From Bin87 sp965204905 (lineage in GTDB: Bacteria; Chloroflexota; Dehalococcoidia; Lucifugimonadales; UBA3495): DNA of 64,000 nt. Below, piece by piece: positions 52,277 to 60,446 of the stretch. Under the pieces are notes generated by a model. The model saw only the letters and a list, made by a program, of their open reading frames with translations, did no database searches and was not told where the DNA came from. Position numbers and translations under genes: made by a program. Each line of letters opens with the position of its first letter. Within the stretch, counting starts at the first letter, position 1. The stretch covers positions 310,001 through 374,000 of the forward strand of contig OZ242042.1 in the NCBI GenBank assembly GCA_965204905.1, in the 5' to 3' direction.

Positions 52277-53689
52277 ATGCACCTCACCAGCATGCGATTC
52301 GGCGGAGTGCCGCCGTTCACCGAACCAGTTGAACTCAGATTCGACGAACGAGTCAACCTGTTCGTGGGGGCGAACGCGACCGGAAAAAGCCGGCTGCTGT
52401 CGGAGATTGACGAGCACTTCAATGATAGAGATGCCAAGCGCCATCTGATTTTGGACCCTCATCTGGACCACCTGCGGTTGACCTTTGCCGAGGAAGAGGA
52501 AAGGGCCGATGATTGGCTCGAGGGCAAGAACGTTCTCCTCGCAGACCCTGAGTTTTCCAATGCCTACTTTCGCGCCAATGGGATGCCACGCCCGCCGGTG
52601 ATATACATCGGTCCTTCCAGGATTGGACTTCCCGGCATATCCGAGTTGGGCGAATCTGGTTCTTACGGGTCGACGGTGGAGGAGGTGCTGTCGGGTCCTT
52701 TCTGCGGGGCCAGACTGAAAGCTGCCATCGACTTGCTCTACGCCAAAACCCTCGAGATGTACGAGCAGGAAGCGCAGGAGGAAGCGCCAACCGGCGAACG
52801 AAGGGCTTGGAATTTCATATACGTAGACAGAGTGGCGCATGAATGTGCCAGGGTCATTTGTGATGAGCTAATTGCTTCCAGCACAGCGCTCAACTATCCA
52901 ACCGGCTTCGACGTTGAATTTCTCGCTGACCAACCTTTGGCTCATCTCGACGGCGTTTCCATAAACCGGATGCTTGGCATTGCTACCACCGATACGCCTA
53001 AGTTCGGCCACATCAAACCCGAAGAACGCCCCATCGAACTGGCAGGGAACAGCACGCAGCGGATTTATGTCGGTGATCTGAGCTCGGGGTCACAGTCAAC
53101 CCTGCTGTGGATAATGTGGCTGGCATTGAAGATGCTCAACCACTACGAATTCGTCAACGAGTGGAATGAACGGCCGGCCGTCCTGTTGATTGACGAGATC
53201 GAGAATCATTTGCATCCGACCTGGCAACGGCGTGTGATTCCGGCCTTGCTGCAGCATTTCCCTGGCTTGCAGATATTCGCCACGACACATTCGCCTTTCG
53301 TGGTGGCCGGATTGAAAAAGGGGCAGGTGCATCGCCTTTACCGGGACGATGGTGGGACGATTCGCGCCGAGCTTCCCAATAACGTGGATATTGTGGGGTG
53401 GACGATGGACGAGATCCTGCGCGGCTTCATGGGCGTGCAAGATCCGACGGATGCTGAGACAGCGGGTCACGCCGCGGAATTGCGCCGGTTGCGGGATGAG
53501 GGGCCTCTTGAGGATGAAGAGGAAGAGGGGGAACGACAGGAGCGGATACAGGAACTGCGCCGCCTGGTGGACCGGGATTTGCTCGCTGGAGGGCAGATGG
53601 CGGCGCGACGGGAGCAGTTTGAGCAGCAGTTCGACGAAGCGTTGGAGAAGTACCGCCAGTCGCAGGAATTGGGGCAAGACGGCGCCTGA
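52277..53689 (+). CDS. AAA-family ATPase, Septu PtuA-like
   Basis: A 470-residue ABC/OLD-type ATPase. Walker A GANATGKSRLL (~31), ABC-signature-like LSSGSQSTLLWIMWLALKML (~268), Walker B AVLLIDEIENHLHPTW (~300) and the H-loop IFATTHSPFVVAG are all present. The C-terminal ~90 residues are a charged helical region (DEEEEGERQERIQELRRLVD). The HNH nuclease gene starts two bases after its stop. This ATPase plus HNH pairing is the composition of the Septu (PtuAB) anti-phage system. The start ATG lies behind GGAG; a longer frame from 52211 lacks similarity. Confidence 0.82.
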   Translation: MHLTSMRFGGVPPFTEPVELRFDERVNLFVGANATGKSRLLSEIDEHFNDRDAKRHLILDPHLDHLRLTFAEEEERADDWLEGKNVLLADPEFSNAYFRANGMPRPPVIYIGPSRIGLPGISELGESGSYGSTVEEVLSGPFCGARLKAAIDLLYAKTLEMYEQEAQEEAPTGERRAWNFIYVDRVAHECARVICDELIASSTALNYPTGFDVEFLADQPLAHLDGVSINRMLGIATTDTPKFGHIKPEERPIELAGNSTQRIYVGDLSSGSQSTLLWIMWLALKMLNHYEFVNEWNERPAVLLIDEIENHLHPTWQRRVIPALLQHFPGLQIFATTHSPFVVAGLKKGQVHRLYRDDGGTIRAELPNNVDIVGWTMDEILRGFMGVQDPTDAETAGHAAELRRLRDEGPLEDEEEEGERQERIQELRRLVDRDLLAGGQMAARREQFEQQFDEALEKYRQSQELGQDGA

Positions 53690-53691
53690 CG

Positions 53692-54423
53692 ATGCGCGGT
53701 GTGGAAAGGTCGCCGGAACCCGATTTTCTGGTGGATTTGCGGGCGGCGTACTCGCAGTGGGATGACTTGGATGCTGAGGAACGGCGGCGGGTCCGTGAGG
53801 CGTTGCGGTCTGATTTTGTAGGGTGCTGCGCATACTGCGAGGACCGATGCTCGAAAGGTGGAGGCACGACGGCAGGCGGTACCCAGGGAACTGTTGACCA
53901 CTTTCAGCCGCGCGCCAGTTTTCCTGATGAATGGCTGACGTGGCTCAACCTGGTTTACGCCTGCCGGAGATGCAACGACACGAAAGGCAACTTGTGGCCG
54001 GATGCATCGGACGCAACGAATCGGCGGCTGTCGGTTATGAGCAGGTACAGTCCCGTGGTGACGTACGTAAATCCCAGCCTCGTACCGGAGCAACGGCCGG
54101 CCGGTGACTTTTTTGAGTATCGTTTTGACAGCGGCCAGATGGGTGCCGCTGACGGCCTGTCCGACGCCGAGTGGTCGAAGGCAATCAGGACCATTGCGGA
54201 CTTGGATTTGAACTCCGACTATGAGGCAGTGGGAGACCGTCTACCCTATATGCGTCGGGAGCGGCTGGACTTTATCGTCACACGATTGGGCAATCCGATG
54301 GAGGACATAGGCCGGGCGGTGGCGATACTGCGCGAGATGACGCGGCCTGGTCAGCCGTTCTCCGGGTTCCTTATAGCCTATGCCAGGGATCGGTTTCCTT
54401 TGTTGGGGGAGTTATTGCAATAG
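53692..54423 (+). CDS. HNH endonuclease, Septu PtuB-like
   Basis: A 243-residue HNH nuclease. The zinc-binding and catalytic parts read GCCAYCEDRC (~45), TVDHFQPRASFPDEW (~68; the His of DHF is the usual general base) and LVYACRRCNDTKGNLWPD (~90). The C-terminal ~120 residues form a helical domain. It begins two bases after the ATPase gene, so the two are co-translated. In Septu, PtuB is the nuclease effector and PtuA the regulator. Confidence 0.83.
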   Translation: MRGVERSPEPDFLVDLRAAYSQWDDLDAEERRRVREALRSDFVGCCAYCEDRCSKGGGTTAGGTQGTVDHFQPRASFPDEWLTWLNLVYACRRCNDTKGNLWPDASDATNRRLSVMSRYSPVVTYVNPSLVPEQRPAGDFFEYRFDSGQMGAADGLSDAEWSKAIRTIADLDLNSDYEAVGDRLPYMRRERLDFIVTRLGNPMEDIGRAVAILREMTRPGQPFSGFLIAYARDRFPLLGELLQ

Positions 54424-54665
54424 GCTGATTGACGCGGTTGTTGGCTGACAGGGGTGGATAGGCCGGCGGCTGCTCTACAGTTGCCGGGGATGTCGATGGC
54501 GGTGGTTATGGGCTTCCTAGCTTCCTGCGGGGTCGATGGTTGCACGACAAAGCCTGCCTGAGATCAGAGTTCCGGGGGCTGCTGTAATTTGTTCTGAATT
54601 TTGGGTGCGCTGGTCGGTTAGTCGCCCAACTTCGCGTCGGAAGTGCGGAGTGCCGTGATCATGTT
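54424..54665. other. Intergenic stretch without a supported gene
   Basis: Only short frames are open. It separates the Septu-like pair from the small zinc-protein cluster on the other strand. Confidence 0.35.
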
Positions 54666-54812
54666 TCAATCGTTGGCTTCGGAGATGGTGGAGTCCGTGA
54701 TCTGCATGATGGTGGTCCAAATGTTGATCGCCATGCGTTTGCCGGCTGGTGTGATAGTGTCGGCGGCCGCCTTGACGAACTCGGCGCCCCAGTCGGTCCT
54801 TTCAGAACTCAA
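54666..54812 (-). CDS. Possible small protein at the end of the zinc-ribbon cluster
   Basis: A TTG-started frame of 48 residues (DWGAEFVKAAADTITPAGKR, then NIWTTIMQITDSTI) overlaps the end of the preceding small gene. Composition is protein-like, but there is no ribosome site and no family is recognised. Confidence 0.3.
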   Translation of the reverse strand: MSSERTDWGAEFVKAAADTITPAGKRMAINIWTTIMQITDSTISEAND

Positions 54813-54936
54813 CCTGCCGGCAACGATGACACAGGCTGGGCGGGAATCTCCGGCCCGCGATCTCACGGACCCCATCGTCGCGGTATCTGAACTCACGGTC
54901 GCACATCGCGCACTGGGCGCGCTTCTCGCTGGTCAT
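54802..54936 (-). CDS. Small zinc-ribbon protein (44 aa)
   Basis: MTSEKRAQCAMCDREFRYRD followed by RRFPPSLCHRCRQVEF gives two CxxC pairs about 27 residues apart, a zinc-ribbon layout. The ATG overlaps the stop of the preceding gene as TGATG, so translation is coupled. The function is unknown; it may bind nucleic acid or protein. Confidence 0.6.
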   Translation of the reverse strand: MTSEKRAQCAMCDREFRYRDDGVREIAGRRFPPSLCHRCRQVEF

Positions 54937-55172
54937 CAGTGCAGCTCTTCCAGGCACTTGCGATCCTTGCAGCTGAACTCCAACCATGGGCGGAACCCCG
55001 TTTCCGTGTTGCCCACGGGCGTCAGGTCGTCGCGCAACTTGTAGAAACCGGCCTCGCTGGGTGTACTCACCCTCACGGAGCCATGCTCGTAGTCCAGAGT
55101 CGCAACGATCTGGAAAGCGTCCACCGGGTCCCGGACTTCGCACGTGTATGCCTGTGGCGACGACTGCCTCAC
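54936..55172 (-). CDS. Small hypothetical protein (78 aa)
   Basis: GTG start behind GGGAG. The sequence TCEVRDPVDAFQIVATLDYE followed by GSVRVSTPSEAGFYKLRDDL looks like a compact beta-rich domain, ending in SCKDRKCLEELH. There is no family I recognise. The next gene overlaps its stop (TGATG). Confidence 0.55.
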   Translation of the reverse strand: MRQSSPQAYTCEVRDPVDAFQIVATLDYEHGSVRVSTPSEAGFYKLRDDLTPVGNTETGFRPWLEFSCKDRKCLEELH

Positions 55173-55246
55173 GCCGCCGAACTCCCGCGACTGCCGGTCC
55201 AGGCAATCCTAGTGTATCGCGTTCACGTCCCCGGCATCGCAGCGTA

Positions 55247-55330
55247 TCAGGCCGGCTTTCTTTTCGCCACCGTCCCCGGCGCCATCTCGTCCCCGCAACG
55301 CGGGCACAAGTGATCCAAATGCTCAGCCAT
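55247..55330 (-). CDS. Micro-protein with CPRCG zinc knuckle (27 aa)
   Basis: AAGGAAGA precedes the ATG. The peptide MAEHLDHLCPRCGDEMAPGT ends VAKRKPA. A single CxxC pair could hold zinc only with a partner or as a dimer. Its place in line with four other small genes on the same strand supports it more than the sequence alone. Confidence 0.5.
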   Translation of the reverse strand: MAEHLDHLCPRCGDEMAPGTVAKRKPA

Positions 55331-55354
55331 CTGTGTCTTCCTTTTTGACATTTC

Positions 55355-55380
55355 GGGCCCCAGACCCGACTCTGGGGCCC
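55355..55380. other. Perfect 10-bp hairpin inside the small-gene cluster
   Basis: GGGCCCCAGA and TCTGGGGCCC with a 6-base loop lie between the 33-aa and 27-aa genes. No T-run follows on the minus strand. It could limit transcription or stabilise the mRNA segment between the genes. Confidence 0.5.
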
Positions 55381-55415
55381 TGAATCGATCTGCGTGGCTC
55401 TCAGCGCGGCGCGGC

Positions 55416-55517
55416 CTACTCTATGAGGATGATCTCAACCTCGTGCCCGCAGTACCGGCAACGCGCGTACCGGTAGCCCGGGTAGTACTCGTAGATGTGA
55501 CGGCAGTTATGGCTCAT
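55416..55517 (-). CDS. Micro-protein with zinc-binding CRYCGH (33 aa)
   Basis: MSHNCRHIYEYYPGYRYARC followed by RYCGHEVEIILIE. Cys5 and His7 with CRYCGH could form one zinc site. The ATG lies within the last codons of the preceding 52-aa gene (11-base overlap), a coupled arrangement. Confidence 0.55.
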   Translation of the reverse strand: MSHNCRHIYEYYPGYRYARCRYCGHEVEIILIE

Positions 55518-55665
55518 CGCGTCCGAACTCCCGGCCGTGCCGGGTCCTCATGTGGTCGTTGTGCCAGGCGCGGATTCTCTCCCAGTCGCCATCGCCAACG
55601 ACGTGCCATTGCGTCTCGCGGCCGCAATCGCGGCACGTTATGGTCAACAGATTGGTGCTATCCAT
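55507..55665 (-). CDS. Small zinc-finger-like protein (52 aa)
   Basis: The ATG sits behind a strong GGAGGAG, the best ribosome site of the cluster, which marks it as the first gene. NLLTITCRDCGRETQWHVVG is followed by IRAWHNDHMRTRHGREFG: one CxxC and two His four to five residues apart, like a single C2H2 finger. A longer start 13 codons upstream is less well placed. Confidence 0.6.
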   Translation of the reverse strand: MDSTNLLTITCRDCGRETQWHVVGDGDWERIRAWHNDHMRTRHGREFGRDEP

Positions 55666-55767
55666 GCTGGATCTCCTCCCGGCACGGGGGATTGTGAGGA
55701 ACATCCCGTTCCTTTTGCTTTATGGCACCCTCTTTTTGGGAAATGTCACCGATGGGGGTTGCTGGCC

Positions 55768-57005
55768 TAAACCAAAGCCAAGGTGAAACCCGCATTGGGG
55801 TTGGGTAGAATTGGCGATAGATGAGGTGTTCGGCGAGCGAATTGGAGTGGGGGTTGCAGTTGGACACGACGGAGATGGGGCCACTATTAGAACGGTGGCG
55901 AATGGATGAGGCTGAGGTGCGACGGCGGATGTATCGGGCGCCGACGCCACGAGAGCGGGAAAGATGGCACGCCATGTGGTTGCTGGTTCAGGGATGGACG
56001 GCAACGGCGGTAGGTCGGGCGTTGGATCGGGATGCCCACACCATCGGCCAATGGGCCACGATGTTTGGGGAGGGCGGTCCCGAGGCGCTGTCGTTTGAGC
56101 AGTCGGGAGGTTCCCCCCGCGCTGACCGGGGAGCAGCAGGCCGAGTTGAAGGCGGCGATGCAGGAAGCGCCCAGCCAGGCGGGCATCGAGCTAGCCAACT
56201 GGAACTGGCGGGCGGTGCGTCGGTTTGCGGAGGACCGCTTCGGGTTGGCGCTGAGCCGGAGCAGTTGCCTGAACTACTTGCATCGGTTGGGGTTTGTGCT
56301 GAAGCGTCCCAAGAAGCGGTTGCTCAAGGCAGACCCAGCGCGGCGGGAAGTCTTTGTGGCGGAGTATGTGGCTTTGACGGCGGCAGCCCAAGGGAATGGG
56401 ACCAAGATATTCTTCGCTGACGAGGCGCACTTCCAGGCAGACGCTGATCTGCGGGGCAAGTGGGTTCCGAAAGGGGAACCGGCGCTGGTGGACTCCACCA
56501 GCCCGCGCCGTGGGGAGAAGGTCAGCTACTACTCGGCAGTGTGCCTGGAGACCGGAGAGGTGGTGGTGATGGAACTGGAGGGCAACAGCAACTCCACGAC
56601 ATCGGCCGCCTTCCTCCGGCAACTACGGGCGCGACACCCCGAACCGCTGGTCGTGATCTGGGACAACTCCCCAGCCCATCGGGGCGATGCACTACGCACT
56701 TATCTGACCACGCCCGGCTTGAACCTCCGCCTGGTGAACCTGCCCAGTTACAGTCCGGACTTCAACGCTGACGAGGCCATCTGGGGCTGGGTGCGCCAGG
56801 AAGCAACCGCCAATGTGTGCTTGGGAACCCGTGCCGCAGTACGGGAAAGGGTCGGCGACTTTTTCGCCCATCTGGATCACCGACGGCAAGAAGTCAAGCG
56901 CCGTTGCCGAACTGTGCTTCAGGCTCGCGCCGCAGAACTGACCGGCAGCGCCCGAGCCGGTCTTCCCAGCCGCTCAAATGTAGATTCCACCTTGGCTTCG
57001 GTTTA
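55768..57005 (+). mobile_element. Complete IS630-family insertion sequence
   Basis: The inverted termini read CTAAACCAAAGCCAAGGTGA on the left and, in reverse, CTAAACCGAAGCCAAGGTGG on the right, with TA at 55768-55769 and 57004-57005, the expected duplicated IS630 target. They enclose a two-frame transposase. Related fragments are at 20283-21361 and 23806-23947. Confidence 0.85.
55821..56420 (+). CDS. IS630-family transposase, first frame (N-terminal DNA-binding part)
   Basis: Only the first ~100 codons are meaningful: EAEVRRRMYRAPTPRERERW and GWTATAVGRALDRDAHTIGQ form the helix-turn-helix region of IS630 transposases. After FEQSGGSP the useful sequence continues in the +1 frame; the remaining codons here shadow the second frame. 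The shift point is TCC CCC CGC at 56112-56120, where CCC-C is prone to +1 slippage. In-frame ATGs at 55875 and 55902 are alternative starts. Confidence 0.7.
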   Translation: MRCSASELEWGLQLDTTEMGPLLERWRMDEAEVRRRMYRAPTPRERERWHAMWLLVQGWTATAVGRALDRDAHTIGQWATMFGEGGPEALSFEQSGGSPRADRGAAGRVEGGDAGSAQPGGHRASQLELAGGASVCGGPLRVGAEPEQLPELLASVGVCAEASQEAVAQGRPSAAGSLCGGVCGFDGGSPREWDQDILR

Positions 57006-57006
57006 G
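56032..57006 (+). CDS. IS630-family transposase, second frame (catalytic DDE part)
   Basis: The useful part starts at VPPALTGEQQAELKAAMQ (about 56110), continuing the first frame after a +1 shift. The catalytic core has KIFFADEAHFQADADLRGKW (first Asp), VVIWDNSPAHRGDALRTYL (second Asp) and NLPSYSPDFNADEAIWGWVR (Glu). The TAG stop at 57004-57006 is formed by the terminal TA target base pairs. Fused to the first frame it makes a normal-sized IS630 transposase of about 370 residues. Confidence 0.85.
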   Translation: MPTPSANGPRCLGRAVPRRCRLSSREVPPALTGEQQAELKAAMQEAPSQAGIELANWNWRAVRRFAEDRFGLALSRSSCLNYLHRLGFVLKRPKKRLLKADPARREVFVAEYVALTAAAQGNGTKIFFADEAHFQADADLRGKWVPKGEPALVDSTSPRRGEKVSYYSAVCLETGEVVVMELEGNSNSTTSAAFLRQLRARHPEPLVVIWDNSPAHRGDALRTYLTTPGLNLRLVNLPSYSPDFNADEAIWGWVRQEATANVCLGTRAAVRERVGDFFAHLDHRRQEVKRRCRTVLQARAAELTGSARAGLPSRSNVDSTLASV

Positions 57007-57236
57007 ATGATGATCGGTGCGGGATCTGCAACTGGGCGGACGCGCGCTCAGAGGGCTTGGTTTGGCCTGTCTGGTCTATCGTGCAATCAGGGGTTAGGGT
57101 GACGGCCTTTTAGGCCAAGCGGTGGCGTCTGGTGGCCACCCGGACGATGATTTCGATGGTTGACACCGTATATGCGATTGCCTAATCTGCCCCGTTGCCA
57201 GTATTCGTAGCTGTGCCACGTTTGAGAGGCGCTGTC

Positions 57237-58103
57237 ATGACAGAGTTCTTAGCCCGTGCCGTTGTGGAATTAGGCTCGCCCCATCAATGGGCTGACGGGG
57301 ATGCGCCGCCCTCCCGGTTGCCGGCGGCGATGGGTCCGTTTCGACTGAACAGTTCTCCGAACGCCGATTTCTATTTCAGCCATATCTACGGCATTGAACC
57401 TGAACAGCTGGCGCACCGCCGAGTCGACCACGATTATCCGATTTCTGCGTTTTATGTGGATACCAGCTTGGAGGTTGCTCGCCGGAGCGAACTGGCCACC
57501 CGTGCGGACGAACGGTTTGACCGTTTCGAGTCGCTTTTGCGTTTGCTGCAACCTGGTGCTGTTTCTATTCGCTGTTACTCCTTTCCGATTGGGGAGGGGA
57601 CAGGCGACGGATATTCGCATTGGGTATTCGGAGATCCGGTCAAGTCCAAGGTGGCGACACGGTATGGGAGGTCTGCATATCCACTGGATGATGCAGTTTT
57701 GGACTTGCTGGTCGATTTCTTAGACCTGTATTGGGAGACGATGGACAATCTGAACGCTGATCTGCGTCTTGGATTGCATCGGTTCAGTTCATCTTATGAG
57801 CGGCGTGAGTTGGCGGATAGGCTTATTGACTTGGTTATCGCGCTGGAGGCGTTATTCAACGACGGCGATCAGGGAAGCGTCACATTCAAGATTGCCACCC
57901 GTAGTGGAGGGTGGTTGCATAGACCCGGGAGTGAACGCCTGGCATTGTTCGAGTTCATCAAAGAAGCCTATGGATACCGAAGCTCCGCCGTTCACGGGAG
58001 GGGTCGAAAGGAACTAACGGCAGACGATCTGGACTATTTGGAAGAAGTAGTTCGGGCTTGCATGTCCCGCGTCAACCAGATTTGCCGAATTTCCGTCGAT
58101 TAG
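57237..58103 (+). CDS. HEPN-domain protein (ApeA-like C-terminal domain), end altered by IS21
   Basis: The 288-residue protein starts at the ATG behind GAGAGG. The N-terminal ~170 residues are unassigned. The C-terminal ~100 form a HEPN-type helical domain: RRELADRLIDLVIALEALFN, then YGYRSSAVHGRGRKEL, with the Rx4H motif that in HEPN RNases is catalytic. Such proteins occur in abortive-infection defence. The TAG stop at 58101-58103 is supplied by the first bases of the IS21; without the insertion the frame would read on from the duplicated GTCGA into VRGIPYCR and a TAA near 60477. The loss is eight residues, perhaps harmless. Confidence 0.75.
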   Translation: MTEFLARAVVELGSPHQWADGDAPPSRLPAAMGPFRLNSSPNADFYFSHIYGIEPEQLAHRRVDHDYPISAFYVDTSLEVARRSELATRADERFDRFESLLRLLQPGAVSIRCYSFPIGEGTGDGYSHWVFGDPVKSKVATRYGRSAYPLDDAVLDLLVDFLDLYWETMDNLNADLRLGLHRFSSSYERRELADRLIDLVIALEALFNDGDQGSVTFKIATRSGGWLHRPGSERLALFEFIKEAYGYRSSAVHGRGRKELTADDLDYLEEVVRACMSRVNQICRISVD

Positions 58104-58891
58104 TTTTGCCGGTTCACCCCCTCGGCCGCAGCAGTCTCGCCGCGCTGCTGGGCTGCGTCAGTCCGGTAGCTGGGGACGTCGAATTCCAGGATGACGGCGT
58201 GATGCACCACCCGGTCAATTGCTGCGGCGGTGGCCATGGGGTTGGCGAAGATGCGCTCCCACTCGGAGAAGACCAGGTTGGACGTGATGCCCAGCGACCT
58301 CCGCTCGTAGCGTTCGGCGATGAGGGTGAAGAGGACCTCTGATTCCTCGTTGCCCTGGGGGAGGTAGCCCAGGTCGTCCAGGAGCAGGAAGTCGAAGTTG
58401 TCCAACTTACGCAATTGTCTGGGCAGGGCGAAGTCCCGCTTGGCGGCCAGCAGGTCCTGCACCAGGCGGTAGGCCGGGGCGAAGAGGACGGAGTGGCCGG
58501 CTTCCACCAGGCGATGGCCCAGGGCGCAGAGCGCGTGGGTCTTGCCGGTGCCGGGCAGACCGAAGGCCAGCACGTTGACGCCGTGTTCCACGAAGCTGCC
58601 CTGGGCCAGTTGGTCCAGCTGCTGCCTGAGGGCCAGAGGCATCCGGTGATGCTCGAAGGTCTCCCAGGTCTTGCCTGCGGGGAGCTTGGATGCCTGACGC
58701 AGCCGGTTGATGCGCCGGTGGCGGCGATCCTCGGCTTCCTGCTCCAGCACCTCAAGGAAGGTGGGCAGGGCGTCGCCGTGGCCAGCCTCGGTGAAACGGG
58801 CTACCGACTGGGCGCCCATGGTGGGCATCTTGAATTGGTGGCAGAGCTCACCGATGCGCTCCTGCATGACGCTGGTGTCGGTGTCCATCAT
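58100..58891 (-). CDS. istB: IS21 helper ATPase IstB
   Basis: A protein of about 263 residues. Walker A GLPGTGKTHALCALGHRL (~107), Walker B FDFLLLDDLGYLPQGNEESE and ITSNLVFSEWERIFANP mark the DnaC-like AAA+ ATPase that assists IstA in strand transfer. The start (ATG 58891 or 58888) overlaps the istA stop. Its TAA stop lies in the terminal TTAG of the element. Confidence 0.9.
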   Translation of the reverse strand: MMDTDTSVMQERIGELCHQFKMPTMGAQSVARFTEAGHGDALPTFLEVLEQEAEDRRHRRINRLRQASKLPAGKTWETFEHHRMPLALRQQLDQLAQGSFVEHGVNVLAFGLPGTGKTHALCALGHRLVEAGHSVLFAPAYRLVQDLLAAKRDFALPRQLRKLDNFDFLLLDDLGYLPQGNEESEVLFTLIAERYERRSLGITSNLVFSEWERIFANPMATAAAIDRVVHHAVILEFDVPSYRTDAAQQRGETAAAEGVNRQN

Positions 58892-60390
58892 CCGCACACC
58901 CCCGCGCCGGCCAGGCTGCCCACAAGCAGGCCATCGTAGATCTTCAGGTCCGGTGTACCGGTCATGGCCAGTGCCGGCGCTTCAGGCGGCTTGGGCTCGG
59001 CCAGGTCCCGCACCTCGGCGTAGTCGAAGGGCTGTCCGGTCTCCAGCAGCAGGGACAGGGCGCTGTCCACATTGGCTTCCATGGTGGTGGCCGCCAAGTG
59101 CAGAATGCGCACGTACTCCACGTCAGCCCGTTCCCCGCGCCATTCCTGCAGCGCGTCGTAGGCCAGGCGGAAGTGCAGGGTGGGAAACAGTTGCTCCCTG
59201 AACCGGTACCGGGCAAAAGCGCCCGGCTTGCGCACCAGGGAATTGATCACGTGGCGGTAATTGACGTTTACTTCCCCATCACCGCGCACCCGTGCCATGC
59301 ATTCCACGAAATGGCCCTTGTAGTACACTTCCAGGTGATCGGAATAGAGGCGGATCTGTACCACCTTGCCAATGAGCCGGGACGGGACGCTGTAGCTGCG
59401 TCCCGCCACCTGGACAGTGCTCCACCGGCGCACCTTGGACTGGTAGTTGGCGTATTCCGGCATGGGGGCTGGCGGCAGGGGCCGTAGGCAAGCCATTTCC
59501 TGCTCCAGCTTCCCCCTCACCAGGCGATTGCGCTTCTCCACCATCTGCTGGACGAACTGGGCGTAATCGTCGCCAGTGTGGAAATCACGGCTGCCTCTCA
59601 GGATGAGGGCTTGGTCGACGGCGTCCTTCAGGCGGTAGTGGGCGTGCTCGGCGACGCCGTTTTCATGGCTCTGGCCGCGATTGATGCGAGTGGAGCGAAG
59701 GCCGTAGTGATCCAGCAATGCGGTGTAATTGGCGTTAAGCGCCCGGCCGCGGCTGCCCTTCAATTCGTGGGTGGCGGCGGAGGTATTGTCGGAGCGCACC
59801 ACCTCTGGGACGCCGCCCAAGGTCCACAGCGCATTTTGCATTCCCTGCTTCAGCGCCAGGAAGGTCTCGCCGGTGGCCACCTCGGCGTAGCGCCAGCCCG
59901 AGTGGCTGAGGATCAATTGGAACAGCAGGTGAGGGTAGGGCTGGCCGGCGATGGTAACGCCGAGGGGATTGCCGTGGGTGAAATCGAACTGAGCCTCCCG
60001 TCCCGGCGGATGCTCCTGGGGGAAGTACACCTCCTGATCGGGGCCATTCAGCGCCCGCCAGTCCTGTAATCGTCGTTGCAGCGTCCGGAGCTGGGAGGCG
60101 CTGAAGCGCCCGGGATGCTGCTCCTCCAGCCACTCGATAATTGTCGTTGCCTTCAGCTTGCCCTTGGGATCGCCGTGCAGCAGCGGCTCAATCTCCTCGT
60201 CCCACACCCCGTCGAAGGGATCGGGCCGGGTCCGCCACCACCGCTCTGGTTTCATCTCCGACGGCAACGGGCCACTCTGCCACTTCCGTGCCGAACGCAC
60301 GCACATCCCGGCCATGGCGGCCGCCGTCTCCTGGGTTTTTCCTTCCATAAGTCTCTGCCTCAACAATGCGACTTGTCGGTCTTTGATCAA
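58888..60390 (-). CDS. istA: IS21 transposase IstA
   Basis: About 500 residues. The start is taken at TTG 60390 behind GGAGGTGCCGGA; a start 13 codons earlier has no ribosome site. An N-terminal helix-turn-helix (KTQETAAAMAGMCVRSARKW) is followed by the rve-type core: Asp in REAQFDFTHGN, Asp in EVVRSDNTSAATHEL and Glu in QSHENGVAEHAHYRLKDA. A C-terminal beta domain (VQVAGRSYSVPSRLIGKVVQ) completes it. It looks intact. Confidence 0.9.
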   Translation of the reverse strand: MIKDRQVALLRQRLMEGKTQETAAAMAGMCVRSARKWQSGPLPSEMKPERWWRTRPDPFDGVWDEEIEPLLHGDPKGKLKATTIIEWLEEQHPGRFSASQLRTLQRRLQDWRALNGPDQEVYFPQEHPPGREAQFDFTHGNPLGVTIAGQPYPHLLFQLILSHSGWRYAEVATGETFLALKQGMQNALWTLGGVPEVVRSDNTSAATHELKGSRGRALNANYTALLDHYGLRSTRINRGQSHENGVAEHAHYRLKDAVDQALILRGSRDFHTGDDYAQFVQQMVEKRNRLVRGKLEQEMACLRPLPPAPMPEYANYQSKVRRWSTVQVAGRSYSVPSRLIGKVVQIRLYSDHLEVYYKGHFVECMARVRGDGEVNVNYRHVINSLVRKPGAFARYRFREQLFPTLHFRLAYDALQEWRGERADVEYVRILHLAATTMEANVDSALSLLLETGQPFDYAEVRDLAEPKPPEAPALAMTGTPDLKIYDGLLVGSLAGAGVCG

Positions 60391-60446
60391 TCCGGCACCT
60401 CCGTGCCGGAGGGTTTTACCCCACCTCAACCGGCAAAAATAGTCGA

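Larger units (their letters stand above)
58100..60441 (-). mobile_element. Complete IS21-family insertion sequence
   Basis: The inverted TTTTGCCGGTT (58104-58114) and AACCGGCAAAA (60428-60438) lie near both ends. GTCGA is repeated at 58095-58099 and 60442-60446, a 5-bp target duplication. The 2.3 kb between hold istA and istB in the classic order with overlapping genes. Confidence 0.82.

Noticed and set aside
56112..56120. Two separate small genes orfA and orfB of IS630 as independent proteins
   Set aside because: Domains split at the C6 run correspond to one continuous IS630 transposase, so a fused product by frameshift is more likely.
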